64,000 nt of DNA from Odiellus spinosus (Eukaryota > Arthropoda > Arachnida > Opiliones > Phalangiidae), in contig OY987225.1 of NCBI GenBank assembly GCA_963920705.1, positions 6,546,675 to 6,610,674 on the forward strand, read 5' to 3'. Position numbers and translations under genes: made by a program. This document shows positions 1 through 8,773 of this stretch, one piece after another. The stretch's first letter is position 1, and each line of letters opens with the position of its first letter. The notes beneath the pieces are model-generated. The model was not told the DNA's origin, ran no database searches, and saw only the letters and a list, made by a program, of their open reading frames with translations.

Positions 1-2
1 GG

Positions 3-617
3 AATGACGCCAAATCCGTTGTTCATCTTCAACTCCCGGTCTGGGAAAATATCTGGAGCTTAAGAGACGTTGTTAACGATTTCTTCGAAGACGTGTTACC
101 ACGCTTTCATACTCGATTAGCGGAGAACTTTCAACTCGAAGGACAAATTTCTGGAAGCGGAATGAAGTTTATTGATATTCGTCAATATAAACCCGATGAT
201 ACCAAATTCTGCGACTCCTGGTTTGCTACATCGAACGGATTTACCTTTAGAAAAGATACATGGCTCAGACTGAAACAGCTGAAACCGGAACTGGACGAAG
301 AACGTCAAATTCAAACTCAAATAACGAGAAAGAATGGTTTGAAAGATCTGATTGTCGACAAAATTGGACATTATCTCTTCGAAGAAAAGGCTGGGAAGTT
401 AGCCCAGGAATTTCCTTATCCTTACAACAGAAGTCTAGAATATGACAAAAGACGTGAGAAGGATTTGATCGAGGCCGTTCAAGCTTTAAACCGGGAAGAT
501 ATCAGGTTTGAGTTTCTTGGCAAATACGGATCCGACAACTTTGAAGAATGGTATTTGGAAATAATTAATGATATTGTAGACTTGAAAAACCATGTTCTTT
601 GTGATTGTGTTGGATAA
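3..617 (+). CDS. 3' part of an unrecognised Polinton-associated gene
   Basis: The reading frame is open from the window edge to a TAA at 617, so the start lies outside the window. The visible 204 residues are charged, with aromatic and Trp-rich stretches (FCDSWFATSNGF about 80 residues in) and no membrane segment or zinc motif. The gene ends 57 bases before the integrase start and is on the same strand, so it is probably part of the same integrated virus. I do not recognise the family. It does not look like a capsid, helicase or polymerase fragment. Confidence 0.55.
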   Translation, partial: NDAKSVVHLQLPVWENIWSLRDVVNDFFEDVLPRFHTRLAENFQLEGQISGSGMKFIDIRQYKPDDTKFCDSWFATSNGFTFRKDTWLRLKQLKPELDEERQIQTQITRKNGLKDLIVDKIGHYLFEEKAGKLAQEFPYPYNRSLEYDKRREKDLIEAVQALNREDIRFEFLGKYGSDNFEEWYLEIINDIVDLKNHVLCDCVG

Positions 618-673
618 AAATAAAAAATATAAAATAACCTATTTGATTGTTTGATGTCATTATTACACATACT

Positions 674-1606
674 ATGGTCACGAAACGCGTAGCTCAAGAT
701 CTGGCCCGGATATATTACGATCCGCAACACCCCGCTAGTTTAGGGTCGTTAAAAAAACTGCATTCAGCTCTTCCTCGTGTTAAGACTCGAGACGTCATCA
801 CCTGGTCAAGGTCTCAACCAGCCTATACAAAACATAGAAATCGAAGAAAAAGGTTTCCGAGAAATAAAACTTTTGTTAATACTAAAGATGAAATATTCCA
901 AGCGGATCTGGTAGATCTACCCCAGTTGGCCAAATTCAACAATAGATATCGATATATTTTAACGGTTATTGACGTGCTATCGCGCTACGCTTGGGCTAAA
1001 CCACTCAAGAAAAAAACGGCTAACGAAATTATTCCGGCTCTCGAATCAATTTTTCGAGAACGAACTCCTTTAAAGTTGAATACAGACGCGGGTACCGAAT
1101 TTATTAATAAAGAAGTTCAAGCTTATTTAAAACGTAAAGGGATCCTCTGGTACGCTAGTTATGGTAATATAAAATGTGGGATTATAGAGCGTTGGAATAG
1201 AACTTTAAAAAGTCGAATGTTTCGACTTATGACCAAGAACCAGGATTATAATTACTCGAAACATTTACAAAAATTGGTTGATGGTTACAATCAAACTGTC
1301 CATTCAACCATTGGGATGGCACCCAAAAATGTTACTATAAATAACGAACATCTTGTCTGGAAAAGATTATACATGAATAGAAGCGTAAAAAGAAAAGTCC
1401 CAAAGTTACGAGTCGGTGATTTGGTTAGAATAGCGGCTGATAAAGGGGTTTTTGCTAAAGGTTATACTGGGTACTGGACAACGGAAATTTTTGTTATTAA
1501 AAAAGTCTTATTTCGAGATCCACCCGCTTACGTCATACAAGACGAAAATGATGAAATAATTAAGGGTAGCTTTTACGAGCCCGAGCTTCAAAAAATCGAA
1601 TTATGA
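674..1606 (+). CDS. INT: Polinton/adintovirus retroviral-type integrase
   Basis: This protein of about 310 residues has an rve-type integrase core and would catalyse insertion of the viral DNA into the host chromosome. The acidic triad is visible as D78 (FQADLVD), D138 (LNTDAGTEF) and E172 (IIERWNRTLK). The spacing between the last two is 33 residues, slightly short of the classical 35. The C-terminus (KLRVGDLVRI onward) has the small SH3/chromo-like region usual in Polinton and gypsy integrases. I chose the ATG at 674; the frame is open a little further upstream but only with non-ATG codons. No stop or frameshift is seen. The stop overlaps the next start as ATGA at 1603-1606, a compact viral arrangement. 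Confidence 0.93.
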   Translation: MVTKRVAQDLARIYYDPQHPASLGSLKKLHSALPRVKTRDVITWSRSQPAYTKHRNRRKRFPRNKTFVNTKDEIFQADLVDLPQLAKFNNRYRYILTVIDVLSRYAWAKPLKKKTANEIIPALESIFRERTPLKLNTDAGTEFINKEVQAYLKRKGILWYASYGNIKCGIIERWNRTLKSRMFRLMTKNQDYNYSKHLQKLVDGYNQTVHSTIGMAPKNVTINNEHLVWKRLYMNRSVKRKVPKLRVGDLVRIAADKGVFAKGYTGYWTTEIFVIKKVLFRDPPAYVIQDENDEIIKGSFYEPELQKIEL

Positions 1607-2082
1607 ATACCGAAGATTTACAACGCTTTTTGCATTGCGATCCCCGTACTAGACCATTTTTTATCGGGGTTTACCCTCAAGATATTCTACCCAAGAAACC
1701 AGATTTTACGCCCTTTTGTTTCGTCATCAACTCGCAACCTTCGACTGAAAGTGGAATGCATTGGATGGGCGTCTACGTGGATAAAAATGATGACGGCATT
1801 TTCTTTTGTTCTTACGGGAAAGAACCGGATTTTTAAGGATTAGATTTGTCGAGATACGCCTCAAACTGGAAACACAATCTTACACAACTGCAGCCAACCA
1901 AATCTTTCTCCTGCGGCGGACACGTCATTTTTGTTCTGACAAACCTGTGCTCCGGAATTTCTTTCGAAGATATCCTTCAAGATATGTACAACAAGAATGA
2001 CAAAACGTACAACGACGCTATAATTATGTTAAATATGCTTATACATTTATGGAATCATAAAAATCAATCTTGTCTTGAATAA
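1603..2082 (+). pseudogene. PRO: Adenain-like cysteine protease, interrupted by an in-frame stop
   Basis: This resembles the adenovirus-type maturation protease (C5/Ulp1 fold) found in Polintons, which cleaves virion precursors. Family features in order are the N-terminal FIGVYPQDILP block, the catalytic His in MHWMGVYVD, and the catalytic Cys in SFSCGGHVIFVL near the C-terminus. The two halves are in the same frame and separated only by a TAA at 1834-1836, just after the region that normally carries the acidic/Asn active-site residue. The product is therefore broken unless the stop is an assembly error. The start ATG overlaps the integrase stop. Confidence 0.8.
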
Positions 2083-2095
2083 AAAACATTTTATT
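2078..2095. terminator. Convergent poly(A) signals
   Basis: AATAAA on the + strand (2078-2083) follows the protease frame. TTTATT at 2090-2095 is AATAAA for the - strand and overlaps the stop codon of the membrane-protein gene. Two transcription units therefore end against each other within 20 bases. Confidence 0.6.
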
Positions 2096-2477
2096 ACTTT
2101 GTTATACGTTTATGACAATAATTACAAAAACCACCGTAACCCGCGCCTAAAACAGAAGTAAAGACAAACAAGGCTGAATAATACAGCATCTTTACTTTTT
2201 TAAGATTAAATGATAATAGGGCTTTTACAAGAAAAATAATAAAGTGCAAAGAATTACACCAAATAAAAAAATATGCTCGACGAAACTGCGAATCGTGAAA
2301 ATAAAGACGGACTAATGCCGGACATTCGCAACAGATTGAATTCCTATGCTTAAACTTGGTATATAAAAGGCAAAGTAACAAAATGGGTAAAAATAAAATT
2401 AACCAAAACGTAATGTTTAAAAATATTACTATACATAAAACCAGTTTAGCAAAATTTTTCGCGATAGAATAAATCAT
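2094..2477 (-). CDS. Small multi-pass membrane protein
   Basis: About 127 residues. The first two thirds contain a long hydrophobic stretch (LVLCIVIFLNITFWLILFLPILLLCLLY) and there are two more hydrophobic segments towards the C-terminus. A Cys pair sits at NSICCEC and another in the tail GFCNYCHK. I used the internal ATG at 2477. A second small hydrophobic protein lies at 14831-15196, so this virus may have two membrane proteins. Family unknown; probably a virion or host-membrane protein by position. Confidence 0.6.
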   Translation of the reverse strand: MIYSIAKNFAKLVLCIVIFLNITFWLILFLPILLLCLLYTKFKHRNSICCECPALVRLYFHDSQFRRAYFFIWCNSLHFIIFLVKALLSFNLKKVKMLYYSALFVFTSVLGAGYGGFCNYCHKRITK

Positions 2478-2483
2478 TGTCAA

Positions 2484-3191
2484 TTACTCCCAAAGTAATG
2501 TTCCTTTACCCGATTGTTTAGTCTTTTTGGGATTTTTTCTCATAGTCATTCGGGGTGTCACATCCTCATCATCGGCAATATCAGTAGCATCTTTCAAAGT
2601 AAGCGTACGACAGGCGTACCTTTGATGCTCTCGTTTCTCTTCTCGATTTTTCGCCAATAGTTTTTTGGCCACGCTGCTCGCGCTACGCTTCGGAGGCAGG
2701 TGAGCAACTTGTAGCGGAGGTAAAGAGGACGCCACTTGCGAAGTCAACAGATTCGATATCGCTTGTGACAAACGCTGGGTCTGACTGCTTGATGCTCCGG
2801 CTGATATCTGAGGTGGAGGGGTAGGAGTCCGTGATATAGAAGCGAGCGGTGTAGACGTACCAGTTGATGACAACGCTAAGGCGGGAGAAGTTGTAAAACT
2901 CGGAAACCAGCTCGGTGTAGGTGTAATTTGCGTCGGTCCGGTCAATGGTGGCGCTGGTGTTGATATTGGTGCCGTCAGACTGGCTGGAAAGTTCTGCACG
3001 TTGACGGAAGGGGGTTCTATTAAACTTTTCATGGTCAAAAATTGTTGTAGAGTCGTCAAATAGTGTCGAAGTTTGTTTTCGGGTGACATGTCCATTTTCA
3101 AAATCCTCTTTATTTCACGATCAAGAGCTGAGGCTTCTTTACCCGCTTCCGAGGAAAGAGCCGTTTCTGGTAACAAAACCATTCGCTTCAT
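2484..3191 (-). CDS. Pro/Thr/Ser-rich structural-type protein
   Basis: 235 residues. The N-terminal 60 residues are a charged helical region (LDREIKRILKMDMSPENKLRHYLTTLQQFL). The middle 110 residues are a low-complexity Pro/Thr/Ser linker, and the C-terminus is a basic tail with KKTKQ. The ATG overlaps the stop of the upstream gene as ATGA (3188-3191). Its place between the pVI-like gene and the membrane protein suggests a minor virion component. That role is inference from neighbourhood; I recognise the general type from Polintons but not a named family. Confidence 0.65.
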   Translation of the reverse strand: MKRMVLLPETALSSEAGKEASALDREIKRILKMDMSPENKLRHYLTTLQQFLTMKSLIEPPSVNVQNFPASLTAPISTPAPPLTGPTQITPTPSWFPSFTTSPALALSSTGTSTPLASISRTPTPPPQISAGASSSQTQRLSQAISNLLTSQVASSLPPLQVAHLPPKRSASSVAKKLLAKNREEKREHQRYACRTLTLKDATDIADDEDVTPRMTMRKNPKKTKQSGKGTLLWE

Positions 3192-3655
3192 CGTACCAGA
3201 GAAGAAATTGTTGAAATCAGGGTCGGTACCAGAGCACCGATTAAACCGGGCAACAGACCTCCAGCTTGTTTTATATACAATTTCCGATTCGTTTGGGTGG
3301 TCCCCCGTTTACTGCCTAATTGACGGACAAGACCTCGGTGTTGTTTTAGGTACAACCGGGCTTCCTCAGGTATCTCAATGTTACCGCGTAACAAGTTAAA
3401 AAACGTTTTGTTGATTGATTTAATTTGAGGGGCCTTGGCTCTTTTCAAAAACTGCTCTAGTTTTCCACCTCCTTTTTGACTAACGTTGACCAACCTCCGT
3501 AAGAAAGGCAAGTGTTTCTTCAGGGGATGCCGTTGTCTGGTAAATCTGGTTTGGGTCCGTAAAGCCCTCCGAGCGTTCCGAAATAAAACTTTTTTCAGTA
3601 ATGATATTGGTTTTCGCTTGCTCCGCAAACGTCTTGAGGTACGTTTTCTCACCAT
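3188..3655 (-). CDS. Small basic Polinton protein, minor-capsid-like
   Basis: 155 residues, very basic at the N-terminus (RKRTSRRLRSKRK). A conserved-looking middle (LVRQLGSKRG) is followed by a Gly/hydrophobic C-terminal helix (AGGLLPGLIGALVPTLISTI). This layout is common in a small protein of Polintons and adintoviruses. A basic DNA-contacting part plus an amphipathic membrane-active end would fit a minor capsid role, but that is inference. The start is a real ATG at 3655 and the stop overlaps the next gene. Confidence 0.7.
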   Translation of the reverse strand: MVRKRTSRRLRSKRKPISLLKKVLFRNARRALRTQTRFTRQRHPLKKHLPFLRRLVNVSQKGGGKLEQFLKRAKAPQIKSINKTFFNLLRGNIEIPEEARLYLKQHRGLVRQLGSKRGTTQTNRKLYIKQAGGLLPGLIGALVPTLISTISSLVR

Positions 3656-3709
3656 GTTCTTTTAAAGTCAAGATCCGTAATAACACTTTTATTGAAGAAA
3701 CAAGCTTAT

Positions 3710-4363
3710 TTATTTGTCATTGCAAACAACGATCATATTACCTTCGTGAGGGAATAGGTTACTTCTTAAACGTAACTCGTCAGGCATATTTTGTTTTAAA
3801 TCTATACACAAGTAAGAAAATGGATTAGCAGCCGTCACTAGATGAAAAGCTTTGGCCACGAGATTTTTGTTATGGGGAAATATTTGTCTACTCAAGTAGT
3901 TTATTTGACTTCCATCACGAGGATTTTTGAAACATATGATATACGATGAATTAAGGCTAATTGTTCGGCTTTCTTTTCCTTGCCCAAATAGATTTTGAGT
4001 TAACAAAGCCACTGACACATTTTTATGGTGCGAGGAAACACAATAGATATTAGCAATGTGCGCGTTATTATAACAGGTAAAGGCCAAGTCATCAATAATT
4101 AAAAAATTATGCAAATTTTCATCCCAAAAATTGGGATCTTCTGGGGGCAATCCCTCAATAAACTCTAAATTTTTTATTTCTTTCTGCATGTCTTTAAATT
4201 TTGGTTGGTACTCTTTATAACAGTACACAATCCTATTGGGTGGTGGTTCAATTAAAGTCTCGGCGTTTTTTAAAAGGTTAAATATCCAGGTGGTTTTACC
4301 ACACAGGGTTGGACCACTCACCAACAGCTGCATTGGGGCTTGAAATTTGATTCGACACGACAT
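3710..4363 (-). CDS. ATP: FtsK/HerA-type genome packaging ATPase
   Basis: 217 residues. Walker A is GPTLCGKT at residues 17-24 and Walker B is FLIIDD at 87-92, followed by the short A32-like ATPase core typical of Polinton and large DNA virus packaging motors. It would pump DNA into a capsid. The frame is intact. Its start overlaps the 3' end of the PPP1R15-like frame (4318-4363), and its stop overlaps a - strand AATAAA, again a compact arrangement. Confidence 0.88.
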   Translation of the reverse strand: MSCRIKFQAPMQLLVSGPTLCGKTTWIFNLLKNAETLIEPPPNRIVYCYKEYQPKFKDMQKEIKNLEFIEGLPPEDPNFWDENLHNFLIIDDLAFTCYNNAHIANIYCVSSHHKNVSVALLTQNLFGQGKESRTISLNSSYIICFKNPRDGSQINYLSRQIFPHNKNLVAKAFHLVTAANPFSYLCIDLKQNMPDELRLRSNLFPHEGNMIVVCNDK

Positions 4364-4512
4364 TTTTGAAATTTAACCTCAAAATCTTTAATTCTCTTTT
4401 TAAAACGGAAATGATTGACAAAATTCCAATTGATCCGATCCTCGACAGGGATATACCAAATAACCGTTATCTCGTCAAATGTCACCTTTTTTATACTCTT
4501 TTCCAAATCCAT
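4318..4512 (-). CDS. PPP1R15/GADD34-like PP1-targeting protein (putative)
   Basis: A 64-residue protein with ATG at 4512. Residues 8-12 are KKVTF, a textbook RVxF-type protein phosphatase 1 docking site, followed by an acidic residue and a hydrophobic strand. W29 and the basic RFKKRI block at 36-41 come next, in the order seen in the eIF2alpha-phosphatase subunit PPP1R15 and its viral mimics. The spacing from W to RF is two residues shorter than in the vertebrate protein. By family knowledge it would recruit PP1 to dephosphorylate eIF2alpha and keep translation running under antiviral stress. It overlaps the BIR gene upstream and the ATPase downstream. The match is by motif only, so chance similarity is possible. 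Confidence 0.55.
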   Translation of the reverse strand: MDLEKSIKKVTFDEITVIWYIPVEDRINWNFVNHFRFKKRIKDFEVKFQKCRVESNFKPQCSCW

Positions 4513-4942
4513 CTAATACCACCTCGCGTAATGCTTCCACAAACCTCAAAATATGTTTGTTTTTCATCAAAATGGTCAGTTTTTCCACAGCTTCCTTGGC
4601 CAATTTTTCTTGATGGGCTTCTTCGTACGCTTTTAAATTAGTTTTATCCTGATCGAGTAAAAAGGCGCAAAACGGGGCTTCTCTTTGATGTACGTTCAGT
4701 GGATATTCATCGCTACTGCTTTCGCTCCAGTCAAATTCATTGTGACAACAGAAACATCTAGTCTTACAACCTTCGTTCAAATAGAAAAAACCCGCTTCAG
4801 CCAGTTCCGAAGCTAGATACGAGTGGCGTGGCAAATGTTTCGAGGCCGTCAACCAATTGATATTGTTATAGGTCTCCAATCTTTTACTTTCACGATACAT
4901 CTTATTCGTTCGAATATCCAAAGGGCACTGTCGAGTAATCAT
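4475..4942 (-). CDS. BIR-domain (IAP-like) protein
   Basis: 155 residues from the ATG at 4942. A single BIR zinc domain runs from about residue 20 to 100: the LETYNNINW start, then zinc ligands C63, C66, H85 and C92. No RING finger follows; the C-terminus is a charged helix. Viral IAP-type proteins bind caspases or IAP antagonists and block apoptosis, and anti-apoptotic genes are known in adintovirus-like elements. The gene overlaps the end of the polymerase (4902-4942) and the start of the PPP1R15-like frame, so all are probably on one transcript. The frame is intact. Caspase binding cannot be read from sequence alone. Confidence 0.82.
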   Translation of the reverse strand: MITRQCPLDIRTNKMYRESKRLETYNNINWLTASKHLPRHSYLASELAEAGFFYLNEGCKTRCFCCHNEFDWSESSSDEYPLNVHQREAPFCAFLLDQDKTNLKAYEEAHQEKLAKEAVEKLTILMKNKHILRFVEALREVVLDGFGKEYKKGDI

Positions 4943-7900
4943 CTTTGATAATTCTTTTATTAAAGGTGACACCAAAAGTCTTCTTTAAATTACCCAGAAA
5001 AAGCTTCGCCTGACTCTTGTTGCGCACCACGTTAAAGGGGACCTCCACCGAGTACGTGGTTTCTGGTTTGTCCAAGGCCGCTTTTATCGAATCAAAATTG
5101 ATGATTTCTTCATTTTTTCGATTGAGGGAAATGCCTTTCATTTTCGTGACGCTTTTACCGTCGGCTGTTTTGTAGCTATACGATTTGGGTCCTGAACACA
5201 CAAATTCAGTGATATAAGTACCCGGAACTTCATCGGTCCAGTCTCCCATAAATTGACCGAGGGGTGGAAAATTTGTTTCGTCATTGTTCTTTCGGACAAA
5301 AAAAACCGAGTCAGTGTCATAATATAAAATCCTGGTCCCCAACTGTTGCAAAGTTTGAAACAAGACAATGCGACCATAGGAGCTAACGAAGCAACCAACC
5401 ACAGGCGATCCTTTGTAGTACGTCGGACAAAAATCTTTCTTGAACTTGTAAGACAACATACAAACTTCGTCATTGAAAGGTCGCATATCAGTCAGTTCGA
5501 TAGTCGGGTCTGTGACAATGGATATGTAGGCTTCGTAGGTTTTGACAAAGACCGTCTTGGGCTTGTCGTGGGACATGCAGTTCCTCCCCCACAACGAATT
5601 CAGTGCTAGCTTGGCAAGAGTTCTGAGAGGGGTGTTGCACGTCACATCCTCAGCTTTAATATCAATTTCTTCCCTCTCCTTGATCGCCTTCAAATATTCC
5701 GATTTTTCGGCTTCCGTTTTCACTTCTCTCGGCCATCCCGAATTTTGAATTTTCAGCTTCAAAAAGGTATTGATGTACCCTCCAAAGAAACCTGGATCCT
5801 CCCCTTTAACGTAGCGGTATCTTTCAGCGTAGTGATGAACTTCGAAAATTTCCATTATGACGTATCCAAATTCCACGGCATTGTATATTTCAACACTCGT
5901 CCAGCAGCCGTCGAAAGCCCTTTCTTGATCACTGTGGGTGCAAGACTCAAGATCGTTTTCCACGCATGTCTTACATAAGGCAAAGAAAAGTTTACCCCTT
6001 GTTCGAAAAGGTAAAGCTGGTATATAGGCGTTTTTTGGTGCCAAAATCTTGCAAGACATTAATCCAAAATAAAAATTTGTTTCGTAATTAAAATTTTTTT
6101 TAATTATTTCCGGGTGTAACTTTGGATAGTCACGGTACTTACAGACAAAGGGGAAAAGACTCATTATATCGTAGAATAAGATCTTCTCATCCGGTTGAGC
6201 CTTTCGATACAAAACGAGACCTTCTGTCCGACCGCCATATAAAGCGGATTTCGGACCAATTGGTTCTCGAAAAGATAAAGATTTGCAGAATGTTTTTAAC
6301 TCATGGTTAGTCTTCAACATCTCTTCCCATTCGCAGCTCCAGATTCGGACGTATTCGGCATTGGGGGCGTCGGCTTTGATGGCGTCATCTCGATCTAAAG
6401 TTCTTTCATACAGGTTTTTGAATGAATCTAGTAACAAAGGATTCCACTGGCTACCCTTTGTATGAAGCGGGCATCCGTGAAAAAAATCCCCGTCGTATTG
6501 AAAAATGATTTCTGGATTAGCGCAATAACCCTCAACCGGAAAACGACCAATTTTCTTTTCACCTCCCAACGATAAGGTGGTTTGTATGTCGATGTTACGT
6601 TTCTCAGCTTCCCAAGCCAACCATTTTAATGCGGCTTGACTTTGATTGACATTGTTTCCATATCCGTTTGCCGGAACAACGCCTAAACTAAATTCTTCCA
6701 GGTACTTGTGCAGAAATATGTTAGTACAGGCCCCGGCAATGGTCAAAGCATTCATGTTCATAACGTCGTTCGCGGTTTCTTGCTGGAATAATCTTCGAAA
6801 GGTATCCATTCCTTGTTGTAACACCTTGACATCCATGATTGTGTAATACTCCAATTCTTCGCGTAAATTATAGACTGGTTGCTTTTTCTTCTCTTCGTAC
6901 CAGTGGCTAAACTCGGCGTAATCTTTTTCTTTCATGTATTCAGATTGAAAATAGTCTTTGCTAGGAAGAGGTCCGACGTAATCTAACGTATCTTCAGTAT
7001 GAAAAATATAGGGGAAAAATTCTTTTTTGCTTTCACCCAATGAAAACGTGGCGGGAAACGATCTTAAAGGTTGAGCCACAAAATTAAAGGAATCCAAGAA
7101 TTTCATTTTTTGTTGGTTCAGAAAGATGGCCAGCAGCTTGCTACCTTTAAAGACAACATCAGGGGTAATGGACATTTTTAATAAGGCGTTTAAAATGAAG
7201 AATGAGTCATAGCCCATAAAATTATGAGCGATTAAGGTTAGGTTTTCAAAGACTAAAACCGTTTTCTTCATACGTTTCGTGGCGTGTTGAATATAGGTAT
7301 CTTTCGTTTGGAAGAGGTACGTCATAAACTGGTCAATGCAGTCAAACCCTCGGAAAATACTGTAGGTGTATTCTCCGTCTTCTTCATTTTCCATGGCGCT
7401 AACCAACAGAACTGGGACATGTTCGTTATTTTTGGTCACAGTCTCAGTGTCAAAATAACAATAACGTCTCTTTTCGTACTTGGTATCCAAAGGCATGACG
7501 TAACAACGGTTTTTTTCGTGTTTTCTCCGACAATTTTTACAGGGTCTTGAACATTCGTGATTGTCTTTCAATTCTAATCCACATTTTACGCATCGTTTAA
7601 AATTTTTACACGTGCCGTTAGCTAAATGTAAATTGAAGCAATCTGGACCTCTAAAGTAACGCCCACAGTCGCGACATCTCTGTAACGGAATGTTAATTTC
7701 CTCGTGAAAAACGTTTAACATATGACATCTACTACAATTCACTCGCGTCTCGCAATCGTGTTCTTTAAGACGACTATAGCGTGTAAAAATCTTTAAGCAT
7801 TTTGGACAATAGGACTGACCACCCTTCAAACAATGATAATCCTTCAATATATGCACGTGATCGTTTACAATAACCATAAAAATTTGTTTTTCACGCCAGG

Positions 7901-8735
7901 GACCGCGAAAATAAAATTCATTAATATTTTCTAATCGAATAATGACAATTTGGTAGTCGACCAAAAAGTGCTGGAATTTTTCTATACTTTTCAAGTTAAC
8001 GGCCCCTGGTTCGATTTTCGCATTATGGTATAAGCGTAGAGCTTCTTCTTTCTGTAAATCCTTCGTACTGTCTTTAAGTTCCCTAAAGTAATACGCCTGA
8101 TCTTTGCTCAGTTTGAAGGTTTTGTTCTTTCTTTTCTCGACCCGGACATCGGCTAAAAAGATACCAATAGCCAAAGCTCGGCCGAAACATAAATGATCAT
8201 CATTTTCCAGATAAATGTAATTGGGGTTGATTTTAATAAACGTATCAAACGGGACAATATTTCGACGATTCAAACCTTTTTGGAGAGCTCCAACTGGGAC
8301 GTCACATTGTAATAGAACTACGTCAAAAGTTAGTGAACTCTCAAGATGAAAATTTTGGTTCGATTGCGCTACTTGACTAATAGCTCGAATAACTCTTTCG
8401 GCTGTTAGGTCATTTATGTTCATAAAGGCTAGGTTAATCGGACTATCCAATTCATCCGAGCGAATACAGAAACGTACTCGATTGTACCCTTGATAGTCCC
8501 GTAACAATTCGTACAGTAAAGAGTTTATAATACTGACAAAAGTTTCGTGAATTTCAGTCAGTTTAATTTGATCCAAATTTTTGAATCGCACTTTACCTTC
8601 TATCTGCTGACATTTGTATTTCCACGAGTGTTTAGCTAGAATTTTATCAATAGAATAAAATTGTTTTGGGTTACTTTTTAAACTTAAATCTAATGGCTGT
8701 TCATCCTGATCGCTGTCCGATTCTTGGCTACTCAT
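4902..8735 (-). CDS. POLB: Protein-primed family B DNA polymerase
   Basis: 1277 residues, full length for a Polinton polymerase, starting at an ATG at 8735. Exonuclease motifs are FDTET (428-432), HNFMGYD (504-510) and YTIMD (631-635). Polymerase motif A is DIMSLFP (856-862), motif B is LALNSLWG (about 1043-1050) and motif C is YYDTDS (1138-1143). A cysteine/histidine cluster of zinc-ribbon type spans about 303-411. Residues 14-18 are PLDLS, matching the CtBP-binding consensus. No stop or frameshift is visible, so this is the best-preserved gene of the element. It would replicate the linear viral genome by protein priming. Confidence 0.95.
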   Translation of the reverse strand: MSSQESDSDQDEQPLDLSLKSNPKQFYSIDKILAKHSWKYKCQQIEGKVRFKNLDQIKLTEIHETFVSIINSLLYELLRDYQGYNRVRFCIRSDELDSPINLAFMNINDLTAERVIRAISQVAQSNQNFHLESSLTFDVVLLQCDVPVGALQKGLNRRNIVPFDTFIKINPNYIYLENDDHLCFGRALAIGIFLADVRVEKRKNKTFKLSKDQAYYFRELKDSTKDLQKEEALRLYHNAKIEPGAVNLKSIEKFQHFLVDYQIVIIRLENINEFYFRGPWREKQIFMVIVNDHVHILKDYHCLKGGQSYCPKCLKIFTRYSRLKEHDCETRVNCSRCHMLNVFHEEINIPLQRCRDCGRYFRGPDCFNLHLANGTCKNFKRCVKCGLELKDNHECSRPCKNCRRKHEKNRCYVMPLDTKYEKRRYCYFDTETVTKNNEHVPVLLVSAMENEEDGEYTYSIFRGFDCIDQFMTYLFQTKDTYIQHATKRMKKTVLVFENLTLIAHNFMGYDSFFILNALLKMSITPDVVFKGSKLLAIFLNQQKMKFLDSFNFVAQPLRSFPATFSLGESKKEFFPYIFHTEDTLDYVGPLPSKDYFQSEYMKEKDYAEFSHWYEEKKKQPVYNLREELEYYTIMDVKVLQQGMDTFRRLFQQETANDVMNMNALTIAGACTNIFLHKYLEEFSLGVVPANGYGNNVNQSQAALKWLAWEAEKRNIDIQTTLSLGGEKKIGRFPVEGYCANPEIIFQYDGDFFHGCPLHTKGSQWNPLLLDSFKNLYERTLDRDDAIKADAPNAEYVRIWSCEWEEMLKTNHELKTFCKSLSFREPIGPKSALYGGRTEGLVLYRKAQPDEKILFYDIMSLFPFVCKYRDYPKLHPEIIKKNFNYETNFYFGLMSCKILAPKNAYIPALPFRTRGKLFFALCKTCVENDLESCTHSDQERAFDGCWTSVEIYNAVEFGYVIMEIFEVHHYAERYRYVKGEDPGFFGGYINTFLKLKIQNSGWPREVKTEAEKSEYLKAIKEREEIDIKAEDVTCNTPLRTLAKLALNSLWGRNCMSHDKPKTVFVKTYEAYISIVTDPTIELTDMRPFNDEVCMLSYKFKKDFCPTYYKGSPVVGCFVSSYGRIVLFQTLQQLGTRILYYDTDSVFFVRKNNDETNFPPLGQFMGDWTDEVPGTYITEFVCSGPKSYSYKTADGKSVTKMKGISLNRKNEEIINFDSIKAALDKPETTYSVEVPFNVVRNKSQAKLFLGNLKKTFGVTFNKRIIKDDYSTVPFGYSNE

Positions 8736-8773
8736 GGCTCGAAATGTTTTGAAAGTTAAAACGCGGCTCGCTT

